DNA from: Streptomyces capitiformicae
GTDB lineage: Bacteria; Actinomycetota; Actinomycetes; Streptomycetales; Streptomycetaceae
Direction: 5' to 3'
DNA length: 64,000 bases
NCBI RefSeq assembly: GCF_002214185.1
Contig: NZ_CP022161.1
Location: 10,423,486 to 10,487,485 of the forward strand
The notes beneath the pieces are model-generated. The model was not told the DNA's origin. It saw only the letters and a list, made by a program, of their open reading frames with translations, and ran no database searches. Shown here piece by piece: positions 54,439-63,968 of the stretch. Position numbers and translations under genes: made by a program. Each line of letters begins with the position of its first letter. Position 1 is the stretch's first letter.

Positions 54439-57327
54439 TCAGAGGGCGACCAGTTGCCACTGCTGGTTCGTTCCGTTTCCGACGGGCCACTGGATGACGC
54501 GGGCGCCGTCGGCCGCGGATCCGCCCTCCACGTCCGCGCACCAGCCGTTGCGGACGTTGACGAGCCGGACGTATCCACCGCCCGCGTCGACGAGCCGCCA
54601 GTACTGGTTGTCGCTGTTGTTGTCCGGCCACTGGACGAGCTGGGCACCCTGGCCGGCGCCTGCGGGGCTGTCCACGATTTTGCCGCTGTGGCGGGCGGCG
54701 AGGCGGAAGGAGCCGTCGGCGCAGGGCAGGAGCCGCCACTGCTGGTTCTCTCTGCCGGACCAGCCCCACTGGATGAGTTTGGCGCCGTCGGAGGTACTGC
54801 CGCTGGCGACGTCGAGCACTTTGCCGCTGCGTCGGTTGACCAGCCGGAAGAAGCCGCTGAGCAGGGCGACGGTGATGTCCGTGCGTTGACCGGCGGTCAG
54901 GGAGATCTTTCTGGCGTGGGCGCCGAGGGAGGAGGGGGTGACGGTAGCCGTGGTGGTCACGGAGGTCATGCCGCGGCGGCTGATCAGGGTGACGTCCTGG
55001 TTGACGGCGGAGGTGACGGACAGCGTGGCGGTCCGCGCGTTCAGGTCCCAGTCGAAGCTGTGGACCCGTATCCGGCCGCGGGCCCGTACCCCGGTGATCG
55101 TGCCCTTCGGCAGTTGGTCCGGCAGCGCGGGGAGAATTTCCAGCACTCCGGGGCGGCTGTAGATCAGGGCCTCGGCCAGCACGCCGGGGATGGCGTTCGC
55201 GGCGTCGGCGTTGTAGATGTCGAGGTTCGGGTTGTGGGAGGTCATCAGCGACTTGAAGACCATGTTGTTGCCGAGGATCTTCCGCAGGTTGCCGTAGACC
55301 TGCCCGCCGTCCTTCAGCCGTGCCCCGGCCAGTGCGCGGTGCAGGCTGCCGTGGGCGGAGACGTTCTGGTCGCCGCGTACTTCGAGGGCCCGCTGCGCCG
55401 GGCGGACCAGGGAGGGCTCGTCCTCGGGGTTGATCTCGTGCAGCGGCCAGGCACCGTACAGGTGCTGGACGTGCCGGTGGTTGTAGCGGTCGGTCAGGCT
55501 CGGCCAGGACCATTCGGCCAGCGCGTTGTCCCCGTTGACGCGGTAGGCCGGGATCTTCTTCAGCAACGCCGTCCAGCGTGCGACGCCCTCGCCGCTGCCC
55601 TGTTCCACACCGAGGGCGTTGGCCGCGTCGATCGCGGCCTGCAGGGCATGCTTGCCGGCCATGATGTCGCCGGTGGCGTTGATCGAGAAGTAGACGCCGG
55701 TATTGCCGGGGGAGTTCTCCATGGAGAAGGACGGCACGAAGACCGCCTTGCCGTTCGCGTCCGTGCGGGTGAGGAAGTCCTCGTAGAACAGGGCCAGTTC
55801 CATCAGCGCGGGACCGAGCTTGTCGCGCAGGAACGCCTGGTCGCCGGTGACCTCGTAGTACTCAAGGAGCGGGTAGAGCAGCCAGTCGGCGCCGCCGGTC
55901 CAGCAGTGGCCCGGGAAGCCGCCGCCGTTGAAGTGGAGCATGTGGCCGTACTCGCCGTCGGTGCGGGAGGGGGCGAGGAAGCCGCGGGCTCCGTAGAGGT
56001 TCTTCGCGTTGGTGCGCCAGTCGTCGAGCTGGCCGAGGATCAGGCTGAAGTAACCCTCCATGACCTCGGTCGTGTCCAGGATGTTGCCGCCCGCGACCTG
56101 GAGGTTGACGTTGGCGTCCGTGGTGAAGTCGTCGGCCCAGGCGGCGCCCCACGATCCCGCCCAGATGCCGGTGAGGCGGGGTGGCAGGATGCCGCTGGAG
56201 CTGATGAAGAAGTAGCGGCCCGAGTCGTAGAGACGTTCCAGCAGAGCGAGGTCGATGACGCTGCGGTCGGCGTTCTGACGGGCGATCAGTTCGCTGACGG
56301 AGAGCTGCCGGTCGGCGGCCGGGACGTTCAGATCGAGGCGGGAACGGTCGTAGAGACCGGTGTGCAGGGCGGTGTGCCGCGAGCGGAGGGTGACGTAGTC
56401 GGTGCCGAGCGCGGCCAGTTGGGTGTGCAGCGGCTCGGAGTCCCAGCCGGTGGACGTCTCGTAGCGGCCCAGCTTCGTCAGCAGCAGCACCCTGGCCGCT
56501 CTGGCCACCACGATCGTGGAGCCGTTGACGGTGACCGTGGCGCCGGTGCCCGTGGCGACGACACGGGTGACACCCTCGTAGCCGAAGGCACCCTTTCCCG
56601 CGGGGTAGGTGCCGCGCAGATTCAGGTAGCCGGAGCCGCCTGTGACGGTGGCCCGCGTGGTGAAGCTCAGGCTGGTGGGCAGCCCGGCGAGCGCGGTGTG
56701 GACGCTCAGTGTGGTGTCGACGGTGCGGCCGGAAGCGGGTATCAGCTCATGGACGACCACCTTGTCGGCCCGGGAGACGAACGCCCGGCGGGTCCAGGTG
56801 CCGTACTGGTCGGTCCAGCTCGAACTCACCTCGCCGGTACGGAAGTCGGTGACCCGCCCGTAGTTGTTGACCGTGGTCATGCCCGGGGTGTCGATGCGCA
56901 GTTCGTAGGCGGGATGGTAGGCCTGGGTCCAGCGCAGCGACCAGCCCGCGGCAAAGTCCTGGTTGGCTCCCGCGTAGTCACCCGCGAGTGCCTTGTCGCG
57001 TGCGCCTTCCAGGCGGCCGGAGATCACCGGCGGGGCCACGTCACGGGTGCCGTTCGGCAGTACCAGCCGGTGGTGGTTGAGAACCACCTTCTCCAGGGCG
57101 GGAGCGCCGTACAGCACGGCGCCGTAGTCGCCGTTGCCGGTGAGGAAACCGTCGGTCCAGGAGGAGGCAGGGGACGTGTCGTATATGCCGCGCTCGGGGA
57201 GCGTGATCTGCGGCGGGACGGCCGCGGCCGCCCTGCCGGCGCACAGGCCGCCGGGCAGGGCGGCGGCTCCTGCGGTGAGTGTGGCGGCGGTGAGGAACCG
57301 TCTGCGGTCGAGGGAACTGCCCGTCAC
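54439..57327 (-). CDS. GH95-family alpha-L-fucosidase with C-terminal ricin (CBM13) domain
   Basis: 962 residues from GTG 57327. Tat-like signal SLDRRRFLTAATLTAGAAAL then ALPGG. GH95 features: SWTDGFLTGNGDYGAVLYGA near the start (N-terminal beta domain), then the (alpha/alpha)6 barrel with GILPPRLTGIWAGSWGAAWA, DFTTDANVNLQVAGGNI, NGGGFPGHCWTGGADWLLYP, and HRHVQHLYGAWPLHEINPED, ending in a beta domain. Residues ~825-962 are a beta-trefoil with three Q-x-W repeats (NQQWRLLP, NQYWRLVD, NQQWQLVA). It should release L-fucose from exported glycans outside the cell by inversion. A second fucosidase gene of a different family lies upstream on the same strand. Confidence 0.88.
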   Translation of the reverse strand: MTGSSLDRRRFLTAATLTAGAAALPGGLCAGRAAAAVPPQITLPERGIYDTSPASSWTDGFLTGNGDYGAVLYGAPALEKVVLNHHRLVLPNGTRDVAPPVISGRLEGARDKALAGDYAGANQDFAAGWSLRWTQAYHPAYELRIDTPGMTTVNNYGRVTDFRTGEVSSSWTDQYGTWTRRAFVSRADKVVVHELIPASGRTVDTTLSVHTALAGLPTSLSFTTRATVTGGSGYLNLRGTYPAGKGAFGYEGVTRVVATGTGATVTVNGSTIVVARAARVLLLTKLGRYETSTGWDSEPLHTQLAALGTDYVTLRSRHTALHTGLYDRSRLDLNVPAADRQLSVSELIARQNADRSVIDLALLERLYDSGRYFFISSSGILPPRLTGIWAGSWGAAWADDFTTDANVNLQVAGGNILDTTEVMEGYFSLILGQLDDWRTNAKNLYGARGFLAPSRTDGEYGHMLHFNGGGFPGHCWTGGADWLLYPLLEYYEVTGDQAFLRDKLGPALMELALFYEDFLTRTDANGKAVFVPSFSMENSPGNTGVYFSINATGDIMAGKHALQAAIDAANALGVEQGSGEGVARWTALLKKIPAYRVNGDNALAEWSWPSLTDRYNHRHVQHLYGAWPLHEINPEDEPSLVRPAQRALEVRGDQNVSAHGSLHRALAGARLKDGGQVYGNLRKILGNNMVFKSLMTSHNPNLDIYNADAANAIPGVLAEALIYSRPGVLEILPALPDQLPKGTITGVRARGRIRVHSFDWDLNARTATLSVTSAVNQDVTLISRRGMTSVTTTATVTPSSLGAHARKISLTAGQRTDITVALLSGFFRLVNRRSGKVLDVASGSTSDGAKLIQWGWSGRENQQWRLLPCADGSFRLAARHSGKIVDSPAGAGQGAQLVQWPDNNSDNQYWRLVDAGGGYVRLVNVRNGWCADVEGGSAADGARVIQWPVGNGTNQQWQLVAL

Positions 57328-57465
57328 GGGGACTCCTTGGTACGGAAGGCGCTGCGGGGTAGTGGGGGAGACAGAAAGAGGCGAGCCGAGCCGGGCGGCA
57401 GCGTGACAGCGGCTGCGGCAGCGTATGAGGAGTACGCTGCCGCAGCCGCTCGCGCAACCCGCGGA

Positions 57466-59697
57466 TCAGAGGGCCGTGAAGGTCCACAGCAGGTTGGTGC
57501 TGCTGTTGTAGGCCCACTGCTTGGTGACGGAGCCCGAGTCGACGTTGCCGCCGCCGTCGAGGACCAGGCCGGTGGTGCGGTTGGCGATGGAGTAGCGGTC
57601 GCTGCCCCGGTGGGTGATCGTCCACTGCTGGTTGGTGCCACCGTTCCAGGGGGCCTGTCGGGCGGCGGAGCCGTCGCCGGTGGCGCCCCAGCCGTCGGCG
57701 ACCATGCCGTTCGTGCGGTTCACCAGCCGGTAGTAGCCGCCTCCGACCGCCTCCGCCTGCCACTGCAGGTTGGGACTGCCGTCCCACGTCCACTGCTTGA
57801 GGTTGGACCCGGAGGCCACGTTGCCGCCGCTGTCCAGGGCCAGGCCGTTGGTGACGTTGCTGATCCGGAAGTACGTCGCCGGGTTGAACTGGACCCTCAG
57901 CGAGGTGATCTGGTCGTTGTTGCCGGTGACCCTGAGGTCGGGGTTGTCGGCGGTGAAGGTCCAGGAGGTGCCGGTGAAGTTGTCTCCGGAGTAGCCGACC
58001 ACCCGGTAGCCGGGGGCCGGCCGGAGGGAGGAGAGGGTGCGCGGGCCCGGTCCGGCCGCGGTCAGGTCGGCCGCGGTGTAGTCGCCGACAGGGAGCACGG
58101 CGTAGTCGCCGCTGTAGTTGACGTTCGTGAAGCCGATGGCGCCGGCGAGCGGCCGCAGGCCCGGGATCGTGCCGGAGAAAGAGAGCTTCAGGACGTAGGC
58201 GTTCGCACTGTACGGCGCGGAGGACGGCAGGGTGACCGTGAGGCCGGAGGAGTTCTGGACCGGCGTGGGCAGGTCGATGTAGGTTCCGGCGGTGGAGCCG
58301 AGGAGCTTCACCGAGGACAGCGACGAGAGGTTGATCCGGTCCGAACCGAGGGTCTTGATCGTCAGCGAGCTGCCGGGCCAGCCCAGGACGGTGGCGTACA
58401 GGACGTTGTTGGCCTTGTTGCGGGTGAAGCGGATGTCCTGCGCCGTGCCGGCCGTCGGATTGGTGAACGAGCCGCCGCCCATCTTCGTCGGGCCCTCGCC
58501 GTACGCGGTCCAGGCGCGGGTCGCGTACACCGACTCGCCGAAGCGCTTCAGGTAGTCGCCGATGCCGAGCAGGATGTCCTTCTGCGCCTGGGGGATGGTG
58601 CCGTCGGCCATCGGCGCTATGTTCAGCAGCACGTTGCCGTTCTTGCTGACCCGGTCGATGAACGAGTGCAGCATCTGCTGGATGGTGTAGTAGCCGATGC
58701 CCTGCGTGTAGCACCAGCTGCTGCTGGAGATGCTGTCGTCGGTCAGCCAGTACGGGCTGGTGAGGTCGGCCGGGCCGCCGCGCTCGTAGTCGAAGACCTC
58801 GCCCTTGCCGTGCATGCCGTCCTTGTACGTGGTGACGACCTCACGGCCCCAGCTGTTGGCCTGGTTGTAGTAGTACGCCAGGAAGTTGAGGCGCTGTTGC
58901 TCGTCGACGTCGTCCAGGTTGAAGTCCTGCCACAGGATGTCGGGCTGGGCGCGGTCGATGACCTCCTTGAGCTTGTCGAACCAGAGCTGGTTCTCCGCGG
59001 CCGGGCCCAGCTGCCCGTAGAGCTTCTTGAGGCTCGGGTCCGTCTGGGCGGGGGCGTGCTCGTAGAAGCCGGTGAAGTTGTACGCGTGGTGCATGGCCAC
59101 CAGCAGCTTCAGGCCCTTGGCGCGGATGGCCGTGGAGAAGAGCTTCAGCAGGTCAAGGCCTGGGCCCTTCTTCACCGAGTTCCACTCGTTGACCTGGCTG
59201 TCCCACATGGAGAAGCCGTCATGGTGCTCGGCGACAGGGCCGGCGAACCTGGCGCCGGCGTCGACGAACAGCTGCACCCATTCGTCCGGGTCGAACTTCC
59301 CGCCGGCCGACTTCAGCTTCGGCGCGAACTTCACGAAGTTGCCCGCCAGGTCCTGAGCGCCGTTGATGAAGTTGTGGTACGGCCACGCCGATGGCTGGCC
59401 GTAGGTCGCGATGTGGTGCTGGTTGGCGTTGTCGCCGGCCCGGTACATGTTGCGCGGGTACCACTCGTTGCCGAAGGCCGGGACGCTGAAGACGCCCCAG
59501 TGGAAGTAGATCCCGAACTTCGCGTCCTGGAACCACTCCGGAGCCGGCGGGTGCTGGTCGACCGAGTTCCAGTCGGGCGTGTACGTGCTGGGTGCCGCGT
59601 GGGCGACACCGGCGCTGAACAAACCTCCGGCCACGGCCGCCGCGGCCACACAGGTGGCGCCGGCCAGGAAGTGGCGTCTGTTGATCGGACTCGGCAT
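57466..59697 (-). CDS. GH29-family alpha-L-fucosidase with ricin (CBM13) domain
   Basis: ATG 59697 has AGGGA seven bases upstream; an earlier in-frame start is possible but lacks one. 743 residues. Tat-type signal NRRHFLAGATCVAAAAVAGG. GH29 core: PPAPEWFQDAKFGIYFHWGV, VAEHHDGFSMWDSQVNEWNS, then ILWQDFNLDD with the nucleophile Asp258, and SYWLTDDSISSSSWCYTQG. After ~530 residues come a beta-rich linker and a beta-trefoil with NLQWQAEA, NQQWTITH and NLLWTFTA. It removes alpha-linked L-fucose from glycans by retention. It is 138 bp upstream of the GH95 gene and probably co-transcribed with it; the CUT2 importer is divergent. Confidence 0.9.
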   Translation of the reverse strand: MPSPINRRHFLAGATCVAAAAVAGGLFSAGVAHAAPSTYTPDWNSVDQHPPAPEWFQDAKFGIYFHWGVFSVPAFGNEWYPRNMYRAGDNANQHHIATYGQPSAWPYHNFINGAQDLAGNFVKFAPKLKSAGGKFDPDEWVQLFVDAGARFAGPVAEHHDGFSMWDSQVNEWNSVKKGPGLDLLKLFSTAIRAKGLKLLVAMHHAYNFTGFYEHAPAQTDPSLKKLYGQLGPAAENQLWFDKLKEVIDRAQPDILWQDFNLDDVDEQQRLNFLAYYYNQANSWGREVVTTYKDGMHGKGEVFDYERGGPADLTSPYWLTDDSISSSSWCYTQGIGYYTIQQMLHSFIDRVSKNGNVLLNIAPMADGTIPQAQKDILLGIGDYLKRFGESVYATRAWTAYGEGPTKMGGGSFTNPTAGTAQDIRFTRNKANNVLYATVLGWPGSSLTIKTLGSDRINLSSLSSVKLLGSTAGTYIDLPTPVQNSSGLTVTLPSSAPYSANAYVLKLSFSGTIPGLRPLAGAIGFTNVNYSGDYAVLPVGDYTAADLTAAGPGPRTLSSLRPAPGYRVVGYSGDNFTGTSWTFTADNPDLRVTGNNDQITSLRVQFNPATYFRISNVTNGLALDSGGNVASGSNLKQWTWDGSPNLQWQAEAVGGGYYRLVNRTNGMVADGWGATGDGSAARQAPWNGGTNQQWTITHRGSDRYSIANRTTGLVLDGGGNVDSGSVTKQWAYNSSTNLLWTFTAL

Positions 59698-60161
59698 GGA
59701 CACATCCCTGGTGCAGAGGAGGACAGGGGAAGACAGAGGAAACGAGTCGGCGTGGCCGCTGTGCATAGGGCGCCGTGTGTTACGCATGAAGGTCGGTCAT
59801 GTCTCCCTGGGATGTCAACCAGCGTGCAGGGATGAAAAGCGCTACGGGGTCAGGCATTTTGTCCCATTCGACTCGTTTTTGAGAGGAATTATCGCCAGTC
59901 AAACATCGCATGTCTGGCAGTGCTCTATGGCCAGTTCGAGTCATCGAGTGGCACCGATTGATGGGATGGATCAATTCCGTTCTAGATTCTGGGTCAGTTC
60001 CTGAGTCACCTTTGGCCTGGGACTTCTTTGAGGTTCGAGCGAGGGTCTGGACAACACGCCGGAGACGCCTCTATAAACATCCCATCTCTACCGCGCGGCG
60101 ATACACAGAAGTCGTCGAGGCGAAACATCTCCCGCTACGGGACCGGCGCGAGGAAGCACCG
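59698..60161. other. Divergent promoter region between fucosidases and sugar importer
   Basis: 464 bp without a convincing gene. It contains two small dyads, TTGAT-N7-ATCAA (59958-59974) and TCAG-N3-CTGA (59994-60004), and a TATAAAC box near 60071 that could be a -10 for the importer. It is noticeably less GC-rich than its surroundings. Confidence 0.5.
59958..59974. promoter_or_regulatory. Inverted repeat, candidate sugar-regulator site
   Basis: TTGAT-GGGATGG-ATCAA, about 190 bp upstream of the importer gene and 260 bp upstream of the GH29 gene. The same TTGAT/ATCAA half-sites, in the opposite arrangement, occur at 34563-34577 before the CUT1 operon. Confidence 0.4.
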
Positions 60162-61223
60162 ATGAGACTCAGAACCGCCCTCTGTTCCGCCGTCTCCGCT
60201 CTGTCCGCACTGGCGCTGCTCAGCGCGTGCGGCAGCGGCTCCACCACGGCGTCGTCGAGTGACACGCCGCTGGTCGGCGTCGACTACCCGCGCTCCGACA
60301 CCGACTTCTGGAACTCCTACATCAAGTACACACCCCAGTACGGCAAGGAACTGGGGCTGGACCTGAAGACCACCAACTCGCAGAACGACGTCGCCAAGCT
60401 CACCGCCAACGCGCAGACGTTCATCAGCCAGGGCGTCAAGGGCCTCGCGATGGCCCCGCAGGACACCGCCGCCATCGCCCCGACCCTCGCGCAGATGGAG
60501 GCGAAGAAGATCCCCGTCGTCACCGTCGACACCCGCCCCGACACGGGCAAGGTGTTCATGGTCGTACGTGCCGACAACCGCGCCTACGGCGAGAAGGCCT
60601 GCCAGTACCTGGGCACCAAGCTCGGCGGCAAGGGCAAGGTCGTCATGCTCCAGGGCGGTCTGGACTCCATCAACGGCCGTGACCGCACCGAGGCGTTCAA
60701 CGAGTGCATGAAGAAGAACTACCCGGACATCACGGTGTTCGGCGAGGCCACCAACTGGGACGGTGCGGTCGCCGCACAGAAGCTCCAGACGCGGCTGACC
60801 CAGCACCCGGACATCAAGGGCGTCTACATGCAGTCCAGCTTCGCCCTGTCCGGGACCCTCCAGGTGCTCAAGCAGAAGGGCCTGTTGGTCGGCCCGGAGG
60901 ACAAGAAGCACGTGTTCGTCGTCTCCAACGACGGCATCCCCGAGGAGCTCAAGTCCATCGCCGCGGGCAAGATCGACGCGACCGTCTCCCAGCCGGCCGA
61001 CCTCTACGCCAAGTACGCCCTGTACTACCTCAAGGCCGCGATCGACGGAAAGACGTTCAAGCCCGGCAAGACCGACCACGACAGCACCATCATCCAGGTC
61101 CGCGACGGCCTGCTCGAGGACCAGCTCTCCGCCCCGCTCGTCACCGCCGACGGCGGCACCTACGGCGGCGTGCCCAGCGTCAAGAGCGACGACAAGTCGC
61201 TGTGGGGCAACAACCTCGGCTGA
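60162..61223 (+). CDS. Sugar ABC transporter binding lipoprotein (CUT2, RbsB-like)
   Basis: 353 residues from ATG 60162, AGGAAG upstream. Lipoprotein signal with ALLSACGSG. Family-4 periplasmic-binding fold: VGVDYPRSDTDFWNSYIKYT, GVKGLAMAPQDTAAIAPTLA, IPVVTVDTRPDTGKVFMVVR, GKGKVVMLQGGLDSINGRDR and HVFVVSNDGIPEELKSIAAG. These blocks bind the pyranose or furanose ring. It heads a three-gene CUT2 operon and, given the divergent fucosidases, is most likely specific for L-fucose or a related 6-deoxy sugar. Confidence 0.92.
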   Translation: MRLRTALCSAVSALSALALLSACGSGSTTASSSDTPLVGVDYPRSDTDFWNSYIKYTPQYGKELGLDLKTTNSQNDVAKLTANAQTFISQGVKGLAMAPQDTAAIAPTLAQMEAKKIPVVTVDTRPDTGKVFMVVRADNRAYGEKACQYLGTKLGGKGKVVMLQGGLDSINGRDRTEAFNECMKKNYPDITVFGEATNWDGAVAAQKLQTRLTQHPDIKGVYMQSSFALSGTLQVLKQKGLLVGPEDKKHVFVVSNDGIPEELKSIAAGKIDATVSQPADLYAKYALYYLKAAIDGKTFKPGKTDHDSTIIQVRDGLLEDQLSAPLVTADGGTYGGVPSVKSDDKSLWGNNLG

Positions 61224-61268
61224 TCCCTCACCTCGAATCCAACAGCTCACGAGAACAAGGCGGTTGAC

Positions 61269-62831
61269 ATGAGCGACGGGGAGCGAGCAGTCACCCCCGC
61301 GCCCGCCCCGGCGGACGACGGACGGGTCCCCTCGGACCCGCCCGTCGTGGAGGCGACGGGCATAGTCAAACGATTCGGTCCGACGGTGGCCCTGAACGGC
61401 GCCCGGATCATCATCAGGCCCGGCGAGACCCACGCGCTCGTCGGCCGCAACGGAGCCGGCAAGTCGACCCTGGTGTCGGTCCTCACCGGCCTGCAGGCCC
61501 CCGACGAGGGAACGGTGACCTTCGGCGGCACACCGGCCCCCCGGCTCAGCGACCGCGACGCCTGGCGGCAACGCGTGGCCTGCGTCTACCAGAAGTCGAC
61601 GATCATCCCCACACTGACCGTCGCCGAGAACCTCTTCCTGAACCGGCACGACCACGGACGAGGCCGACTCATCAGCTGGCAGGCCACCCGCCGCCGCGCA
61701 CAAGAGCTGCTGTCGACGTGGTCGGTGAACGTCGACCCGCAGACCCCGGCCGGAGAACTCAGTGTCGAGCAGCGGCAGTTCGTGGAGATCGCCCGGGCGC
61801 TGTCCTTCGGGGCGCGATTCATCATCCTCGACGAACCGACCGCCCAACTCGACGCGGCTGCCATCAGCCGCCTCTTCGACCGCATCCGCGACCTGCAACG
61901 CCAGGGCGTCACCTTCCTGTTCATCAGCCACCATCTCCAGGAGATCTACGAGATCTGCGACATGGTGACGGTGTTCCGCGACGCCCGGCACATCGTGACC
62001 GCACCGGTCGCGGAACTGGGCCGTGCCGACCTGGTCGCCGCCATGACCGGCGAGGCGGCGGCCGACCGGCGCGAGGAACGGGCCGCCACCCTCGACCCCG
62101 GCGCCACGGCCGCACTGAGCGTCCGCGCGTTGGGGGGCGACGGGTATGACGACGTCAGCTTCCAGGTCGGGGCCGGCGAGATCGTCGGCCTCGCGGGCGC
62201 CGCCGGCAGCGGGCGCACCGAGGTCGCCGAGACCGTCGTAGGGCTGCGGGCGGCAACGGCGGGCGACGTGGAGATCGCCGGGTCGCGGCCTCGGCCGGGC
62301 AGTGTGCCCGCGGCGCTCGCCGCCGGCGCCGGGTTCGTCCCCCAGGACCGGCACCACCAGGGCTTCGTTCCCGACATGTCGATCGCGGACAACGCCACAC
62401 TGTCCATCCCGAAGCGGCTGGGCCCCAAGGGGTTCCTGAACCGCAGCCGCCGGGACCGGCTGGCCGAGGGCCTGATCGACAACCTCGCGATCAAGACTCC
62501 CGGTCCCGATCTGCCCGTCTCCGCCCTGTCCGGAGGCAACCAGCAGAAGGTCGTCATGGCCCGTGCCCTCGCCGACGACCCACGGCTGCTGGTCCTGATC
62601 AACCCGACCGCGGGCGTGGACGTGCGCTCCAAGGAGTTCCTCCTCGACAAGGTCGAGGAGACCGCGGAAACCGGCACAGGAGTGCTCATCGCCTCCGACG
62701 AACTCGACGACCTGCGCATGTGCGACCGGGTCCTGGTGATGTTCCAGGGCCGTGTGACCTCGGAGATCGCCCGCGGCTGGCACGACCACGACCTCGTGGC
62801 CGCGATGGAAGGAGTGGACCTGCATGCCTGA
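61269..62831 (+). CDS. Sugar ABC transporter, tandem ATP-binding protein (RbsA-like)
   Basis: 520 residues with two ATPase halves. First: Walker A GRNGAGKST (~60), Q-loop VACVYQKSTIIPTL, signature LSVEQRQFVEIARALS, Walker B FIILDEPTAQLD, switch LFISHHLQEI. Second: degenerate Walker A GAAGSGRTE, signature LSGGNQQKVVMARAL, and NPTAGVDVRSKEF. The degenerate second Walker A and strict LSGGNQQK are normal for CUT2 ATPases. It couples ATP use to the RbsC-like permease whose ATG overlaps its 3' end by 8 bases. Confidence 0.93.
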   Translation: MSDGERAVTPAPAPADDGRVPSDPPVVEATGIVKRFGPTVALNGARIIIRPGETHALVGRNGAGKSTLVSVLTGLQAPDEGTVTFGGTPAPRLSDRDAWRQRVACVYQKSTIIPTLTVAENLFLNRHDHGRGRLISWQATRRRAQELLSTWSVNVDPQTPAGELSVEQRQFVEIARALSFGARFIILDEPTAQLDAAAISRLFDRIRDLQRQGVTFLFISHHLQEIYEICDMVTVFRDARHIVTAPVAELGRADLVAAMTGEAAADRREERAATLDPGATAALSVRALGGDGYDDVSFQVGAGEIVGLAGAAGSGRTEVAETVVGLRAATAGDVEIAGSRPRPGSVPAALAAGAGFVPQDRHHQGFVPDMSIADNATLSIPKRLGPKGFLNRSRRDRLAEGLIDNLAIKTPGPDLPVSALSGGNQQKVVMARALADDPRLLVLINPTAGVDVRSKEFLLDKVEETAETGTGVLIASDELDDLRMCDRVLVMFQGRVTSEIARGWHDHDLVAAMEGVDLHA

Positions 62832-63867
62832 AACCGTCCTCGCGGACACCGCCGCGGTCAAGGGCACGGAGCCGGAGCGGAGGCGGACCGCACTGCTCGG
62901 CGGCCGGATACCCCTGGCCCGGCTGCGCGACCTCGCGCTCGTCCCGGCCATCGTGGTCATCGCGATCGTCGGACAGATCGTCAACCCGGTCTTCCTGCAG
63001 GCCGACAACCTCATCAACGTCCTGCAGACCATGTCCGAGATCGCCCTGCTGGTCCTCGCCCAGACGATGGTCCTGATCGTCAAGAAGATGGACCTGTCGC
63101 TGGAGTCCACCATGGGGCTCGCGCCCGGCGTCGCGGCCTGGCTGGTGGTGCCGGTCGGCGCGGGCCACGGACTCGGACTGCTCTCCGGCGCCTGGGCCAT
63201 CCCCGTCACCCTCGCCGTGGGCGCCCTCGTAGGCGTGATCAACGCCCTGCTGATCATCCGCTTCGGCCTCAACGGCTTCATCGTCACCCTCGGCATGCTG
63301 ATCGTGCTGCGCGGTGTCCTCACGGGCATCTCCGGCGGCCAGACCTTCTTCCAGCTGCCGCCGTCGATGCTCTACCTCGGCACCGCACAGTGGTTCGGTA
63401 TGCCCGCGTCCATCTGGATCTGCCTGGTGCTGTTCGCCGTCGCGATCGTGGTGCTCGGCTGGACCAGCTTCGGCCGCTCGCTGTACGCCATCGGCGGCAA
63501 CGTCGACGCCGCGAAGGCGGCCGGCATCCGCACCGACCGGGTGCTGTGGATCGTCATCGTCACCGGCAGCGTGCTCGCCGCCCTCGCCGGACTGATGCTC
63601 TCCGGACGCCTCGCCTCCGTCGCCTCGGCGCAGGGCAACGGCTACATCTTCACCGTCTTCGCCGCCGCCGTCATCGGAGGGATCAGCCTCAACGGCGGTA
63701 AAGGCACCATGTTCGGGGCGTTCAGCGGCATCCTGCTGCTGTTCATGATCCAGAACGTGCTCACCCTCGCCGGCGTCCCCGCGCAGTGGATCGGCGCCCT
63801 CAACGGCCTGATCATCCTGGTCGCGCTCACCATCTCGCGCATCACGGGCGGCAAGGTCCAGGAGTGA
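62824..63867 (+). CDS. Sugar ABC transporter permease (CUT2, RbsC-like)
   Basis: 347 residues, starting inside the last codons of the ATPase gene. Eight to ten membrane segments: LALVPAIVVIAIVGQIVNPV, LLVLAQTMVLIVKKMDLSLE, GALVGVINALLIIRFGLNGF, FIVTLGMLIVLRG, AIGGNVDAAKAAGIRTDRVL with the CUT2 A-x-G-G-N-x-x-A-A-x-x-x-G-I motif that meets the ATPase, and AAVIGGISLNGGKGTMFGAF. It forms the transport path as a homodimer. The operon probably continues to the gene at the right edge. Confidence 0.93.
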   Translation: MPETVLADTAAVKGTEPERRRTALLGGRIPLARLRDLALVPAIVVIAIVGQIVNPVFLQADNLINVLQTMSEIALLVLAQTMVLIVKKMDLSLESTMGLAPGVAAWLVVPVGAGHGLGLLSGAWAIPVTLAVGALVGVINALLIIRFGLNGFIVTLGMLIVLRGVLTGISGGQTFFQLPPSMLYLGTAQWFGMPASIWICLVLFAVAIVVLGWTSFGRSLYAIGGNVDAAKAAGIRTDRVLWIVIVTGSVLAALAGLMLSGRLASVASAQGNGYIFTVFAAAVIGGISLNGGKGTMFGAFSGILLLFMIQNVLTLAGVPAQWIGALNGLIILVALTISRITGGKVQE

Positions 63868-63870
63868 ACC

Positions 63871-63891
63871 GGGCGGCCGTCCGGGCCGCCC
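63871..63891 (+). terminator. Hairpin between the permease and the next gene
   Basis: GGGCGGCC-GTCCG-GGCCGCCC: a perfect 8-bp stem with a 5-base loop, starting three bases after the permease stop. It may end the transporter mRNA or attenuate read-through. Confidence 0.5.
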
Positions 63892-63968
63892 GACACCCTC
63901 CGCAGCACGCCACATCTCGTCGCAAGGGGTCGTATCGCTCGCCCCTGCACCTCACAGGAGTTGCCGCC

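Noticed and set aside
54454..59835. Plus-strand 1,793-codon frame opposite the two fucosidases
   Set aside because: Valine/glycine-rich shadow; both glycosidases are clear on the minus strand.
60135..63329. Minus-strand 1,064-codon frame opposite the CUT2 transporter
   Set aside because: Antisense of three well-supported genes with no domain of its own.
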